A stretch of 64,000 nt of DNA from Sinorhizobium sp. B11. Lineage in GTDB: Bacteria; Pseudomonadota; Alphaproteobacteria; Rhizobiales; Rhizobiaceae. Of this stretch, positions 43,517 through 52,565 are shown piece after piece (position 1 is the stretch's first letter; every line of letters begins with the position of its first letter). The stretch is taken from positions 3,534,001-3,598,000 of the forward strand of contig CP091034.1 of the NCBI GenBank assembly GCA_039725955.1. The letters run 5' to 3'. A program made the position numbers and the translations under genes. The notes under the pieces are model-generated. The model was given only the letters and a program-made list of their open reading frames with translations, did not search any database and had not been told where the DNA came from.

Positions 43517-44641
43517 ATGGGCACCGTATCGCAACTGCATGACAATGTGCGCCCTCCCGCGCACCGTATCGAGACCGAGGAAGAAGCTGTTTCCGCGGCA
43601 CGCCAGCTTGCGGTCGTCTTCCGCCAGCGGGCCAACGAGCGCGATATCAACCGCCTCATGCCGAACGCCGAACTCGACGCGCTCTCGCAATCCGGCCTCA
43701 CTGCAATCACCGTTCCGCCCGAATATACAGGGCTCGATATTTCCAACGCTTTGCTCGCCGAGATCGTCGCCATCATCGCCGAGAGCGATGCCTCGATCGG
43801 TAGTGTGCTGGCATCTCACTTCCGCGTGCTGGAAGGGCTGCGCAACCAGCCCTCCGAAGAACTGAAGACCACCCTCTTCTACCGCGCGCTCGACGGCGAC
43901 CGTTTTGCAGCAACCCGTTTTGCCGATCAGGCAAGCCTCGTTGCCGAGGGCTCCGGCTTTCGCCTGACAGGCAGATCGGAGCAGGCAGCCGCCATCCTTT
44001 TCTCCGACTGGATCGCCGCAGCAGCGATCGATCCCGCAGGCCGCCGGGTGACGCTGCATCTGCAGCGCGACAGCGATGAGTTGCAAACCGTGGACGACTG
44101 GGATGCGTTCGGACTGCGCACCAACGGCACAGCAACGATGATTGCCGGCAAGCTGCATGTGAATGCCGATACCGTCAGCCTGGCCCCATCCGGCAGTCAC
44201 ACGACGGAAAGTTCCTTGGGCCTTCTCCTGCAAGCAGCCGTCAGCCTCGGCATCGCCCGTGCGGCTTTTGCCGACCTGCTCGTCATGGCGAAGGACCCCT
44301 CTGCCCTCTTCGGCAAAATCGGAAAGCGCGCTGTTCGTATCGAAACAGCGACTGGCGCGTTGGAACGGGCCGGCCGCAAACTGGATATGGCCCAGGTAAG
44401 TCCCGCCGAGCCCGCCATGGCGGACGCCTATTTCTCTGCCTCCTCCGCCTGCCTCGGCGCGACAGAGGCGGCGTTGGACACCGCGAATGCCCTTTTCGAA
44501 CTGGCCCGTGGTGCGACCGGCAGTATAGCGCTCAACCTCGACTGCCACTGGCGTAACGCTCGCATCCACGACATGACAATTCAGCGCGACCCGCTGCTCA
44601 ACACGGCGGGCGCATATGTTCTGAAAATGAGAGAGGGCTGA
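43517..44641 (+). CDS. Acyl-CoA-dehydrogenase-fold flavoprotein, SfnB-like
   Basis: This 374-aa protein has the acyl-CoA dehydrogenase fold: helical N-terminus (AARQLAVVFRQRANERDINRLMPNAELDALSQSGLTAITVPPEYTG), a central beta domain (FAATRFADQASLVAEGSGFRLTG) and a C-terminal helical domain ending NLDCHWRNARIHDMTIQRDPLL. The last motif is typical of the SfnB/DszC desulfurisation monooxygenase group, which use reduced flavin to attack sulfur or similar compounds, rather than of acyl-CoA dehydrogenases. Its ATG is at 43517. The convergent neighbour is an Rrf2 regulator. No partner flavin reductase is nearby. Confidence 0.75.
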   Translation: MGTVSQLHDNVRPPAHRIETEEEAVSAARQLAVVFRQRANERDINRLMPNAELDALSQSGLTAITVPPEYTGLDISNALLAEIVAIIAESDASIGSVLASHFRVLEGLRNQPSEELKTTLFYRALDGDRFAATRFADQASLVAEGSGFRLTGRSEQAAAILFSDWIAAAAIDPAGRRVTLHLQRDSDELQTVDDWDAFGLRTNGTATMIAGKLHVNADTVSLAPSGSHTTESSLGLLLQAAVSLGIARAAFADLLVMAKDPSALFGKIGKRAVRIETATGALERAGRKLDMAQVSPAEPAMADAYFSASSACLGATEAALDTANALFELARGATGSIALNLDCHWRNARIHDMTIQRDPLLNTAGAYVLKMREG

Positions 44642-44686
44642 CGCAATTCCGGCAAACCGTGCCGCGCTTTTGCGTCCGGAACTGCG
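44642..44686. repeat. Rhizobiales-type palindromic repeat, copy 1
   Basis: Immediately after the SfnB-like stop, the sequence CGCAATTCCGGCAAA ... TTTTGCGTCCGGAACTGCG forms an imperfect hairpin. It is closely related to the element at 60400-60442 (shared CAATTCC-gCAAAA core, GCGG/GCGC centre and CCGGAA/CTGGAA end). Such intergenic palindromes are common in rhizobial genomes. Confidence 0.7.
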
Positions 44687-44707
44687 TGAAGATGAGAGGC
44701 GTGCGGA

Positions 44708-45169
44708 TCAGCTTGCGGCGGAAACCGGAAGCTTTTCCTCGACCGTTTCGACACCACCGCCAAGGACGAACTGTTCGAGCGTCATATTGTCGAGAATGGC
44801 AGCGATCGCGTCCCGCACTTCGGTCATCGAACGCCGCACCTGACAGGTCTCGGGATCAGAACAGTCGTCGCAGGCCTCATAAGCTGTTCGGCTTGCGCAG
44901 CGGATCGGCGCAAGCGGCCCATCCAGCGTGCGGATGACATGACCGATGCGGATCTCAGAGGCTGGCCGCGAAAGCGAATAACCACCACCCGGTCCCTTCT
45001 TCGATCGAAGGATACCGACATTGCGCAATTCCAGGAGGATCGTATCAAGGAATTTCTTCGGGATGTTGTTGCGCGAAGCGATATCATTGATGAAGGCGGT
45101 CTCGCCCGGCGCCAGCCGCGCCAGATCAACCAGCGCCTTCAATCCGTATTTTCCCTTTTTCGTCAACAT
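44708..45169 (-). CDS. Rrf2-family transcriptional regulator
   Basis: This 153-aa regulator starts MLTKKGKYGLKALVDLARL and has the Rrf2 winged helix (FINDIASRNNIPKKFLDTILLELRNVGILRSKKGPGGGYSLSRP). Four cysteines follow in RCASRTAYEACDDCSDPETC (about residues 92-111), a pattern that could hold an iron-sulfur cluster as in IscR/NsrR/RirA. The motif is not identical to any of these. The start at 45169 gives the family N-terminus. A palindrome at 45247-45272 is its likely autoregulatory operator. Convergence with the SfnB-like gene hints at sulfur metabolism, which is inference. Confidence 0.88.
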   Translation of the reverse strand: MLTKKGKYGLKALVDLARLAPGETAFINDIASRNNIPKKFLDTILLELRNVGILRSKKGPGGGYSLSRPASEIRIGHVIRTLDGPLAPIRCASRTAYEACDDCSDPETCQVRRSMTEVRDAIAAILDNMTLEQFVLGGGVETVEEKLPVSAAS

Positions 45170-45246
45170 CTCGATCGCCCTGCACTTTGCGGCATTATGC
45201 TTGCGTAATAACAGGGAAATAGAGTCAAAACCATGAAGAGACAACA

Positions 45247-45272
45247 AAATAACCCGTTTTTATAGGTTATTT
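45247..45272. promoter_or_regulatory. Candidate Rrf2 operator
   Basis: AAATAACC and GGTTATTT form a perfect eight-base inverted repeat with a 10-base spacer, 78 bases upstream of the Rrf2 start codon. The total span of 26 bases is typical of Rrf2-family sites (two dimers). TATAAAAACG between the arms overlaps a plausible promoter on the minus strand. Confidence 0.6.
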
Positions 45273-45380
45273 CGACTATCTATGTTGCCGTAAAACCGCG
45301 CATTCAAGTCTCCTGGCACCTGCCAAGATTGATGAGCCGGCCCCGCCCTGGACACGTCTAAGCGGGACCGGAAACACGAA

Positions 45381-46169
45381 CTATACCGTCTTCAGCATAC
45401 CGCCATCGACGAAATAGGTAGAGCCGATGCTGTAGCTCGACCGGTCGGAGCAGAGGAAGACGAAGAAATTTGCAAGCTCCTCCGGCGTGCCGAACCGCTT
45501 GGACGAGGCATGTTCATCCGCCACGCTCTGCAGATATCCCTCCCAGTCGCCGCCCGTCTCGGCCGTCAGCTGCTTGGCGGTCTTGATCCAGTCGGGCGTC
45601 AGAATAAGGCCGGCATTGACGCAGTTGACGCGAATCCTGTCCTTCACGAGTTCCGTCGAGAGCGTCTTGGAAAACATCATCAACGCCGCCTTGGTGACGT
45701 TGTAGATCGGCTCGTACCAGAGCGGCTGCACGGCGCAGATGGAGGCGTTGTGAAGGATCACGCCGCCGCCGCGCCTCTTCATCTGTGGGGCGATCCCACG
45801 GGCGAGACGCACGGCTGCCATCACATGCAGATCAAAATAGGCCTGCCATTTTTCATCGGGCGCTTCCATAACCGTCTCGTTGGAGCCGGTGCCGGCATTG
45901 TTGATCAGAATGTCCGCGCCGCCGCGCTCGGCAGCTGCAGCAATGATTGCCTCCGTACCTTCGACGGTCGCAACATCGCTTTCGACCGCAATGGCGCTGA
46001 CGCCGTATTTTTCGGCGATGCGCACCGCCTCTGTATCCAGTCGCTCGCGTCCACGCGCAGACAAAATGAGGTTGGCGCCTTCTGCTGCCAGCCCTTCGGC
46101 GATCGCAAGCCCGATGCCGACCGAGCCGCCGGTGATGACGGCGGTTTTACCCTTCAATCCGAGATCCAT
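45381..46169 (-). CDS. Short-chain dehydrogenase in the carbohydrate locus
   Basis: This 262-aa classical SDR has TGGSVGIGLAIAEGLA, NNAGTGSNET, catalytic Ser in ILHNASICAVQ and YNVTKAALMMF, with the C-terminal YSIGSTYFVDGGM. It is divergent from the hydroxypyruvate-isomerase-family gene at 46333 (163-base gap) and about 2 kb from a LacI gene, so it probably oxidises or reduces a sugar-derived intermediate of this locus. The start at 46169 replaces an 18-residue upstream extension. Confidence 0.87.
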   Translation of the reverse strand: MDLGLKGKTAVITGGSVGIGLAIAEGLAAEGANLILSARGRERLDTEAVRIAEKYGVSAIAVESDVATVEGTEAIIAAAAERGGADILINNAGTGSNETVMEAPDEKWQAYFDLHVMAAVRLARGIAPQMKRRGGGVILHNASICAVQPLWYEPIYNVTKAALMMFSKTLSTELVKDRIRVNCVNAGLILTPDWIKTAKQLTAETGGDWEGYLQSVADEHASSKRFGTPEELANFFVFLCSDRSSYSIGSTYFVDGGMLKTV

Positions 46170-46332
46170 GAAATCCTCCCAATCCGGCCGGCGGTCCGGC
46201 CAATTCGCCAACTCTTCCGGCATTGGCTCCGCCCGTCAAGCCGTGGCGAAAAATCATCTGCACCGGGAGCCGATCCCTCTTGTCGCAGGCGGGGATCTGT
46301 CGCATGCCTGCAGCGATAGTGGAGGAGTTTTC

Positions 46333-47100
46333 ATGCGACTTTATTCAGCTTGCATCGAATGGCTGTTTGCCGAGGAAGGCGACGTGTTCGCGGACCGGAT
46401 CCGTCGTGCCCATGCCGCGGGCCTAGAGGCCATCGAGTTCTGGCGGTGGACCGATAAGGACCTCGGCGCGATCGAAGCCGCGGTGAAGGAAACCGGTCTC
46501 AAGGTAACGAGCCTCGTGGCCGAGCCTATGATCGCTCTGACCAATGCCTCAAATCGCGAGATTTGGCTGAAGGGTCTTGCCGATTCTGTCGCCGTTGCAA
46601 AGCGCCTCGGCGCGCCGGTGCTGATCGCACAGGCGGGCGACGACCTCGCGGGCTTCGCGCGGGACGAACAACGCAAGTCGCTGACGGAAACACTGCGCGC
46701 CGGCGCCGATATTCTTGACGGCAGCGGCGTGCGCCTCGGAGTCGAGCCGCTCAACATCCGCATTGACCATGTCGGTTATTTCCTCGATTCCACCCGCGAG
46801 GGCCTGGACATCGTCGATGATGTCGCCCGACCGGAAATCGGCATCGTCTATGATATCTATCATTCCGCCGTCATGGACGAACGCACGGAAGATGTTCTGG
46901 CTGGCCGCATGGACCGCGTGTTTCACGTCCATGTGGCCGATCACCCCGGCCGCAACGAACCTGGTACCGGCACGATCGATCTCGCTCACCGCCTCAACTG
47001 GATCTTCGCCAATGGCTATACCGGCGCTGTCGGCCTGGAATACAAGCCGATAGTACCGGGTGCCGATGCGGTGAAGGCGGCTATTGCGACGTTGGGCTGA
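46333..47100 (+). CDS. Hydroxypyruvate-isomerase-family TIM-barrel protein (copy 1)
   Basis: This 255-aa xylose-isomerase-like TIM-barrel protein starts MRLYSACIEWLFAEEGDVFADRIRRAHAAGLEAIEFW and has the metal-binding pattern VEPLNIRIDHVGYFL, GIVYDIYHSAVMDE, FHVHVADHPGRNEPGTG and VGLEYKPI. It matches Hyi/OtnI-type isomerases (hydroxypyruvate to tartronate semialdehyde, or 2-oxotetronate isomers). GGAGGAG lies before the ATG. The second family member at 56523 shares the HVQIADNPGRNEPGTG segment but the two differ at many positions, so they may act on different substrates. Confidence 0.83.
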   Translation: MRLYSACIEWLFAEEGDVFADRIRRAHAAGLEAIEFWRWTDKDLGAIEAAVKETGLKVTSLVAEPMIALTNASNREIWLKGLADSVAVAKRLGAPVLIAQAGDDLAGFARDEQRKSLTETLRAGADILDGSGVRLGVEPLNIRIDHVGYFLDSTREGLDIVDDVARPEIGIVYDIYHSAVMDERTEDVLAGRMDRVFHVHVADHPGRNEPGTGTIDLAHRLNWIFANGYTGAVGLEYKPIVPGADAVKAAIATLG

Positions 47101-47137
47101 CACTCAGCTTCTGCCGCCACCCGGCAGCACGGCCTCA

Positions 47138-48193
47138 TCACTTAACGAGCGCGTTGTTCCGAGCGAGTTCCGATTGCGGCTTTGCTGGATCGGTCGCTAC
47201 CGCGACCTTGCACGGACCGGCTGAACGGCGCTCGACGATCCGCGAAGCGATCATGACCCGGCGGGCTGGCATGCCGGGCAGGCGCGGATTTTCGATCCGC
47301 TCGAGAAGCAGCCGGAGACCGACAGCTCCACCCTCCTGTCCTTCCATTTTTACCGTCGTCAATGGCGGCGAAATCTGCGTAGCCGGCGAGAAATCGCCAA
47401 AGCCGACGACCGAGACGTCATCGGGAATGCGGTAGCCCTGGCCCAGCAGTTCCGAAACCACCGTCAGCGCCAGTCCGTCATGGGCACAGAAGAAGGCTGT
47501 CGGGTGAATGCCCTTTGCCTTGAGGTCGCGGAAAGCTTCACCGAAGCCGACCTGCTCGTCGAACCGCAACACATGCAGCGAAACATCCTCGCAGCGTTCG
47601 GCAATCTCTCGCGCCCCATAGAAGCGCTCGCGCCGACCCCGGAAACCCGGCGTGCCGTTGACATAACAGATCGACCGGTGGCCAAGCCCGATCAGATATT
47701 GAAGCACCGCCTGGCCCGCCTCATGATCCGTACCGGTGATCTGGTCAGCCTGCTCCAACGGATCAACCCAACCGAAACGCACGATCGGCACCCCGATTGC
47801 GGTTGCTGCGGCGATTGCCTCCCGGTCATGCGGGCCGACAAGCAGCAGCCCGGCGCAGGAACGCGCCAATTCCTCAAGCTGATCGGGGCTGTGTGTCCAA
47901 CGGACGCGGAGCGCCATGCCCAGCCTGTGTGCCTCACGCTGCACGCCATTCTGGATCTGCATGTAGAGTTCGCTGTTGACGGCATCGAGGTCGTGGAAAA
48001 CAACAGCGATATCGTTCGTCTGGGATTGGCCCGCAGGACGCGTGTAACCCAGCCGCTCTGCCGTCGCGCGGATCAGCATGCGTGTTTCCTCGCTGACGCC
48101 GCTCTTGCCGGCAAGTGAACGCGAAACCGCATATTTCGAGAGACCGACCTCCCGCGCGATCGTCTGTAAGGTAACCCGCCCCCTGCTTCCCAC
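47138..48193 (-). CDS. LacI-family repressor of the carbohydrate locus
   Basis: This 351-aa regulator has the LacI helix-turn-helix (VTLQTIAREVGLSKYAVSRSLAGKSGVSEETR, about residues 7-38) and a periplasmic-binding-protein-like effector domain (about 62-330) with FFCAHDGLALTVV and IPDDVSVVGFGDF. The start is GTG at 48193 after GAGGTGGAGA. It is divergent from the solute-binding protein gene (184-base gap) and next to the first isomerase gene, so it is the probable controller of the whole 46.3-60.4 kb set. TAACGCTTTACC at 48279-48290 is a weak operator candidate. Confidence 0.9.
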   Translation of the reverse strand: MGSRGRVTLQTIAREVGLSKYAVSRSLAGKSGVSEETRMLIRATAERLGYTRPAGQSQTNDIAVVFHDLDAVNSELYMQIQNGVQREAHRLGMALRVRWTHSPDQLEELARSCAGLLLVGPHDREAIAAATAIGVPIVRFGWVDPLEQADQITGTDHEAGQAVLQYLIGLGHRSICYVNGTPGFRGRRERFYGAREIAERCEDVSLHVLRFDEQVGFGEAFRDLKAKGIHPTAFFCAHDGLALTVVSELLGQGYRIPDDVSVVGFGDFSPATQISPPLTTVKMEGQEGGAVGLRLLLERIENPRLPGMPARRVMIASRIVERRSAGPCKVAVATDPAKPQSELARNNALVK

Positions 48194-48377
48194 TCTCCAC
48201 CTCGATAGTCACCTGGCGCTCGGAGCGCTTCGCTACACGTTCTCTGCCAAAATTGCAAATTCTTGCACTAACAAAACATAACGCTTTACCTAACAATATC
48301 CAAATGTATTCTTTCCGTTATCCAAGCCCGAGAGCAAAAATAACGATAAGGGCTGAGGATTTTTGGAGGAGAACCCT

Positions 48378-50303
48378 ATGATCAAGCTGAAACGTCGTGC
48401 GTTTCTGGCCGGAACTTCGGCCGTTCTGATCCTGCCGTCCCTGCCGGTTTTCGCCGCCGACTTCAGGGAAGCGGATATTCTGAAGGAGAAAGTTTCAAGC
48501 GGCGCGCTGCCAGCCCTGAAGGACCGGCTGCCGGAAAATCCGCTCGTTATCAAGCCGGTCGAAGGCGTCGGCAAATACGGCGGCGACTGGAATATGGCGC
48601 TCGTCGGCGGCGGTTCGCTGTCTATGCTGTTCCGCTATCAGGCCTATGAGCCGCTGCTGCGCTATACCCCTGACTGGTCCGGCGTGACGCTGAACGTCGC
48701 TGAAGCCTTCGATGGCAATGCGGATTCCACCGAATACACCATCCGCCTGCGCAAGGGTATGAAGTGGTCGGACGGCCAGCCCTATACCACCGCCGACGTG
48801 AAGTTCTGGTACGATACGATCCTGACCGACAAACGCGTCGCCGTGAACGGCCAGGGCCATTGGAAAACGGCAGGCAAGCCGGCGAAGCTCGAAATCGTTG
48901 ACGAGCAGACGTTTAAAGTTATCTTCGCAAAACCTAACGGTATGTTCCCGTTGCAGGTTGCCTGGGCGAACAGCGACCATACGACCCGTTGCCCCAAACA
49001 TTACCTCGAGCAGTTCCATATCGATTATAATCCAAAGGCCGATGAGCTTGCCAAGGAACGCGGTTTCGAAAGCTGGATCGCCGCCTTCCAGTCCGCCTCC
49101 GGCTTCCAGGACGACAACGCCTTCTTCCTGAATTCCTCGAAGAAGCCCTGCCTGCACGCCTGGATGTTCACGACCGCGCCGGGCGAAAATACCGAACGCG
49201 CTGTTGCCGAACGCAACCCCTTCTATTGGAAGGTGGATACGGAGGGTAACCAACTCCCCTATATGGATCGCATCGTCTACCAGATGGTCGCCGATCCGCA
49301 GGTGCTGCTGCTGAAGGCCATGCAGGGTGAAGTCGACCTGATGGACCAGTATATCGCGACACCGAACAACAAGTCGGTGCTCTACGATGCGCGCGAGCAG
49401 GGCAAATATGATTTCTACACGCTGACTTCGACCGAAGCCAATGTGATGAATTTCATCTTCAACCTGAACCACAATGACGAAACCAAGCGGAAGCTCTTCC
49501 GCAACAAGGATTTCCGCGCAGCTCTCTCCATGGCGCTCGATCGCCAGTCGCTGATCGACGCCGTGCTCGTTGGCCAAGGCGCTCCTGCCCAGCCGTCTAT
49601 CAAGCAGGGCGATCCGCTCTACAACGAGCAGCTTGCCACTCAGTTCACAAGCTACGATGTCGACAAGGCGAATGCCATGCTCGACACGTTGATCCCGAAG
49701 CGCGACGATCAGAACTTCCGTCTCGATGAAAAGGGCCGCCGCCTGACGGTGATCTTCGAGATCGACCAGGCGCGCGCCGTCTTCCTCGATCTCTTCCAGC
49801 TGGTCATTCCGATGTTCCAGGCTGTCGGCATCGATGCGCAGATGCGCACCATGGACCGTTCGCTCTGGGAAACCCGTGTCCGTCAGGGCCGCGATTTCGA
49901 CGCGACGGCTCACCAGTTCGGCGCCAATGGCGGCGTCGCTGCCATGCTCGATCCGCGCTACTACGTGCCGACGGATTCGAACGCCATGTATGCTCCAGCC
50001 TGGCAGCTCTGGTATCTCGACCGCAACAACGCCAATGCGGAAGAGCCACCGGAGGAAACGAAGAAGCAGCTTGAGCTCTACGACAAGCTGAAGGCAACCT
50101 CCGATCCTGCCGGCCAGCAGGAGATCATGAAACAGATCCTGCAGGGTGCTGCGGAGAACTTCTATGTCTTCGGCATTTCCCAGCCACCGGATGGCTACGG
50201 CGTCGTCAAGAACAACATGAAGAACATCACGAAGACCATGCCGAACTCCTTCGGCTGGCCGACCCCTGCTCCCACCATGCCAGAGCAGTTCTACAAGGTC
50301 TGA
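48378..50303 (+). CDS. Family-5 solute-binding protein of an Opp-type ABC importer
   Basis: This 641-aa periplasmic binding protein starts MIKLKRRAFLAGTSAVLILP. Twin arginines and FLAG suggest a Tat-type signal (cut after PVFAA, about residue 26). The SBP_bac_5 fold (Opp/Dpp type) shows LRKGMKWSDGQPYTTADVKFWYD and FRNKDFRAALSMALDRQSLIDAVLVGQG. Family-5 proteins mainly bind peptides, but in Sinorhizobium meliloti AgpA of this family binds alpha-galactosides. Beside two glycosidase genes, a galactoside or other oligosaccharide is the likelier ligand here. GGAGGAG precedes the ATG. Confidence 0.9.
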   Translation: MIKLKRRAFLAGTSAVLILPSLPVFAADFREADILKEKVSSGALPALKDRLPENPLVIKPVEGVGKYGGDWNMALVGGGSLSMLFRYQAYEPLLRYTPDWSGVTLNVAEAFDGNADSTEYTIRLRKGMKWSDGQPYTTADVKFWYDTILTDKRVAVNGQGHWKTAGKPAKLEIVDEQTFKVIFAKPNGMFPLQVAWANSDHTTRCPKHYLEQFHIDYNPKADELAKERGFESWIAAFQSASGFQDDNAFFLNSSKKPCLHAWMFTTAPGENTERAVAERNPFYWKVDTEGNQLPYMDRIVYQMVADPQVLLLKAMQGEVDLMDQYIATPNNKSVLYDAREQGKYDFYTLTSTEANVMNFIFNLNHNDETKRKLFRNKDFRAALSMALDRQSLIDAVLVGQGAPAQPSIKQGDPLYNEQLATQFTSYDVDKANAMLDTLIPKRDDQNFRLDEKGRRLTVIFEIDQARAVFLDLFQLVIPMFQAVGIDAQMRTMDRSLWETRVRQGRDFDATAHQFGANGGVAAMLDPRYYVPTDSNAMYAPAWQLWYLDRNNANAEEPPEETKKQLELYDKLKATSDPAGQQEIMKQILQGAAENFYVFGISQPPDGYGVVKNNMKNITKTMPNSFGWPTPAPTMPEQFYKV

Positions 50304-50331
50304 TGGCCTGTGACAGCAATGATCCATTACG

Positions 50332-50356
50332 GGCGCCGGCACTACCGGTCGGCGCC
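50332..50356 (+). terminator. Hairpin with T-rich tail after the solute-binding protein gene
   Basis: GGCGCCG and CGGCGCC form a perfect seven-base stem with an 11-base loop, 29 bases after the stop, followed by ACGGCCCTTCTTTT. It probably partially terminates transcription, giving more binding protein than downstream products, as in other ABC operons. Confidence 0.55.
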
Positions 50357-50382
50357 ACGGCCCTTCTTTTGCCAATGATTGG

Positions 50383-52500
50383 ATGAAGACGATGCTCGAC
50401 GCCAGAAGACAGAATACCGATACGCTGCGCACGCCGGACTGGTTCAAGACCGCAACGCGCTGGACCCAGCTCACTTTCGTCGAAGACGATCCGGAGAAAT
50501 ACGATCCGGCCTTCTGGGTCGATGTCTTCAGGCGCACGAAATCCAATGCCGTCTGCCTCAGCGCCGGCGGTTACATCGCCTATTATCCGAGTGAAGTTCC
50601 CTATCACTATGTGAGCAAATATCTGGGTGATAAGGACATCTTCGGCGCGCTCGTCGATGCCGCCCGCAAGCTCGACATGCATGTCATGGCCCGCGTCGAT
50701 CCGCACGCCATTCACGACGATGCCGCCAAGGCGCATCCCGAATGGGTGATGATCAATGCCGACGGCACACCGCGACGCCACTGGGCCTATCCGGATGTCT
50801 GGGTCACGAACGCCTATGGCGATTACAACACCGTCTTCATGCCTGAAGTGGTCAAGGAGATCGTCCGCAAATACGATATCGACGCCGTCTTCGCCAATCG
50901 CTGGCAGGGTCACGGCGTCGATTACAGCGAAGACAGCGCGCGCCGCTTCAAGGATATGTTCGGCCACGCCCTGCCGAAGAAGCCGGATGCCGACGACCCG
51001 GCCTGGCAGGCCTGGGTACAGTGGCGCCGCCGGGTTCTGACCGACATGATCGCCCAGTGGGACGATGCGGTCAAAGCGATCCGCCCGCATGCGAGCTTCA
51101 TCCCGAACATGGGCGGCGCTTCGCTGATGGAATTCGACCTTTCGGTCATCGCCAAACACTGCCCCTTCCTCGTCGTCGACCATCAGGGCCGCAAGGGTCT
51201 GGAACTCGGCTGGTCGGCCGGCCGCAACGGCAAGCGCATCCGCGCCACTTTCCCGGATCGTCCGGTCGTGCTCATCACTTCGATCGGACCGGAAGAGGAA
51301 TATCGCTGGAAGGATGCCGTCACCTCTGGCGAGGAAATGCAGCTCTGGATCAATGACGGCACGGCCCACGGCCTCTATGCCTGGTTCACCAAATTCAACG
51401 GCGTCGTACCCGACAAGCGCTGGGTCGAACCGGTCGCCGACGCTTTTGCCCTTCAGGCGGCCGTCGAGCCTGTCCTGGAAAGCATGCATCCGACGGCAGA
51501 AATCGCCGTCATCGACCCCTCGACGACGCTCCGCCATTGGGCGCCGGAAGAGCGCCACAACGCTGAGAAGCATGATCTTGGCTTCTATCATGCCCTCGTC
51601 GAAGCCCGCCTGCCCTTCGAGCTTCTCTCGGATCAGGTTCTGACCAAGGAAACCCTCGACCGCTTCAAGCTGATCATCCTCGCCAACGCCTCCTGCCTTT
51701 CAGATGTGCAGAACGCGGCGATCCGCGCCTATGTCGAGCGCGGCGGTAGCGTCATCGCGTCCTACGAAACCTCGCTGCGCGACGAATTCGGCAAGAAACG
51801 CAGCGAATTCGGCCTCTCAGACGTGCTCGGCGCCAAGTTCGTCTCCGGCCCGCGCGGCATCGTCAAGAACACCTACGTGGCGCTCTCGGGCGATCATCCG
51901 GTCAATCAAGGCTATGACGGTGCCGAGCGCATCATGGGTGGCACGCGCCTGATCCATGCCGATCCCATCGGCAACGCGACGACACCCTTCCTCTATGTGC
52001 CCGACTTCCCGGATCTGCCGATGGAGGAAGTCTATCCGCGCAAGGCCCCCGAAGGTGCTGGCGTTATCGCCCGTGAAACCGGCAAGGGTGGCCGCACCGT
52101 CTATATGCCCTGGAATATCGGCGAGATCTTCTGGGAAGTCTTTGCTGTCGACCACGGAAAGCTGATTGCTAATGCAGTCCACTGGGCACTTGGCAAGACG
52201 CCGCGCGTCACCGTCGAAGGCCCCGGCGTCCTCGACATGGCGTTGCGCGAAAATGCTGAAGGCGTCGCGCTCAGCCTCTTCAACCTCACAAACCCGATGA
52301 TGATGAAGGGGCCGATACGCGAAAATTACCCTCTGGCGGCGCAGACGGTTTCAGTGGAAATTCCCTCGGGCAAATCGGTAGCCAAAGCATGGCTTGTTGT
52401 TACCGACCGCGCCGCAAACTTCAGCGTCAAGGACGGCCGTGCACAGGTGGAGGTGCCCGGCATCGAACGGCTGGAGGTGCTGCACCTCACCTGGAAATGA
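50383..52500 (+). CDS. GHL6-type glycoside hydrolase-like protein with GH42-like trimerisation domain
   Basis: This 705-aa cytoplasmic protein has no signal peptide. The N-terminal TIM-barrel region (about residues 20-380) resembles the hypothetical glycosyl hydrolase 6 group: RTKSNAVCLSAGGYIAYYPSEVPYHYVS, DMHVMARVDPHAIHDDAAKAHPEW and DIDAVFANRWQGHG. The second part (about 400-620) resembles the beta-galactosidase trimerisation domain (FELLSDQVLTKETLDRFKLIILANASCLSD, YVERGGSVIASYETSL). A small C-terminal beta domain follows. Activity has not been established for this group; it may cleave or bind a glycoside imported by the neighbouring ABC system. Alternative start 50392 is almost equivalent. 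Confidence 0.8.
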   Translation: MKTMLDARRQNTDTLRTPDWFKTATRWTQLTFVEDDPEKYDPAFWVDVFRRTKSNAVCLSAGGYIAYYPSEVPYHYVSKYLGDKDIFGALVDAARKLDMHVMARVDPHAIHDDAAKAHPEWVMINADGTPRRHWAYPDVWVTNAYGDYNTVFMPEVVKEIVRKYDIDAVFANRWQGHGVDYSEDSARRFKDMFGHALPKKPDADDPAWQAWVQWRRRVLTDMIAQWDDAVKAIRPHASFIPNMGGASLMEFDLSVIAKHCPFLVVDHQGRKGLELGWSAGRNGKRIRATFPDRPVVLITSIGPEEEYRWKDAVTSGEEMQLWINDGTAHGLYAWFTKFNGVVPDKRWVEPVADAFALQAAVEPVLESMHPTAEIAVIDPSTTLRHWAPEERHNAEKHDLGFYHALVEARLPFELLSDQVLTKETLDRFKLIILANASCLSDVQNAAIRAYVERGGSVIASYETSLRDEFGKKRSEFGLSDVLGAKFVSGPRGIVKNTYVALSGDHPVNQGYDGAERIMGGTRLIHADPIGNATTPFLYVPDFPDLPMEEVYPRKAPEGAGVIARETGKGGRTVYMPWNIGEIFWEVFAVDHGKLIANAVHWALGKTPRVTVEGPGVLDMALRENAEGVALSLFNLTNPMMMKGPIRENYPLAAQTVSVEIPSGKSVAKAWLVVTDRAANFSVKDGRAQVEVPGIERLEVLHLTWK

Positions 52501-52520
52501 GGTGCTGAAGCAAGGAGGAG

Positions 52521-52548
52521 CGCTTTCGGCCTGAAGGGGCCGAAAGCG
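52521..52548 (+). repeat. Strong intercistronic hairpin between glycosidase and permease genes
   Basis: CGCTTTCGGCC and GGCCGAAAGCG form a perfect 11-base stem with a six-base loop and no T-run. A second smaller stem lies at 52566-52583. Such hairpins often protect the upstream mRNA from 3' decay, favouring expression of the binding-protein and glycosidase genes. Confidence 0.75.
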
Positions 52549-52565
52549 GATGGAGATCCGAAGGA

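Noticed and set aside
48279..48294. LacI operator TAACGCTTTACC upstream of the binding-protein gene
   Set aside because: Symmetry around the centre is poor, so it is mentioned only in the LacI entry and not listed as a site.
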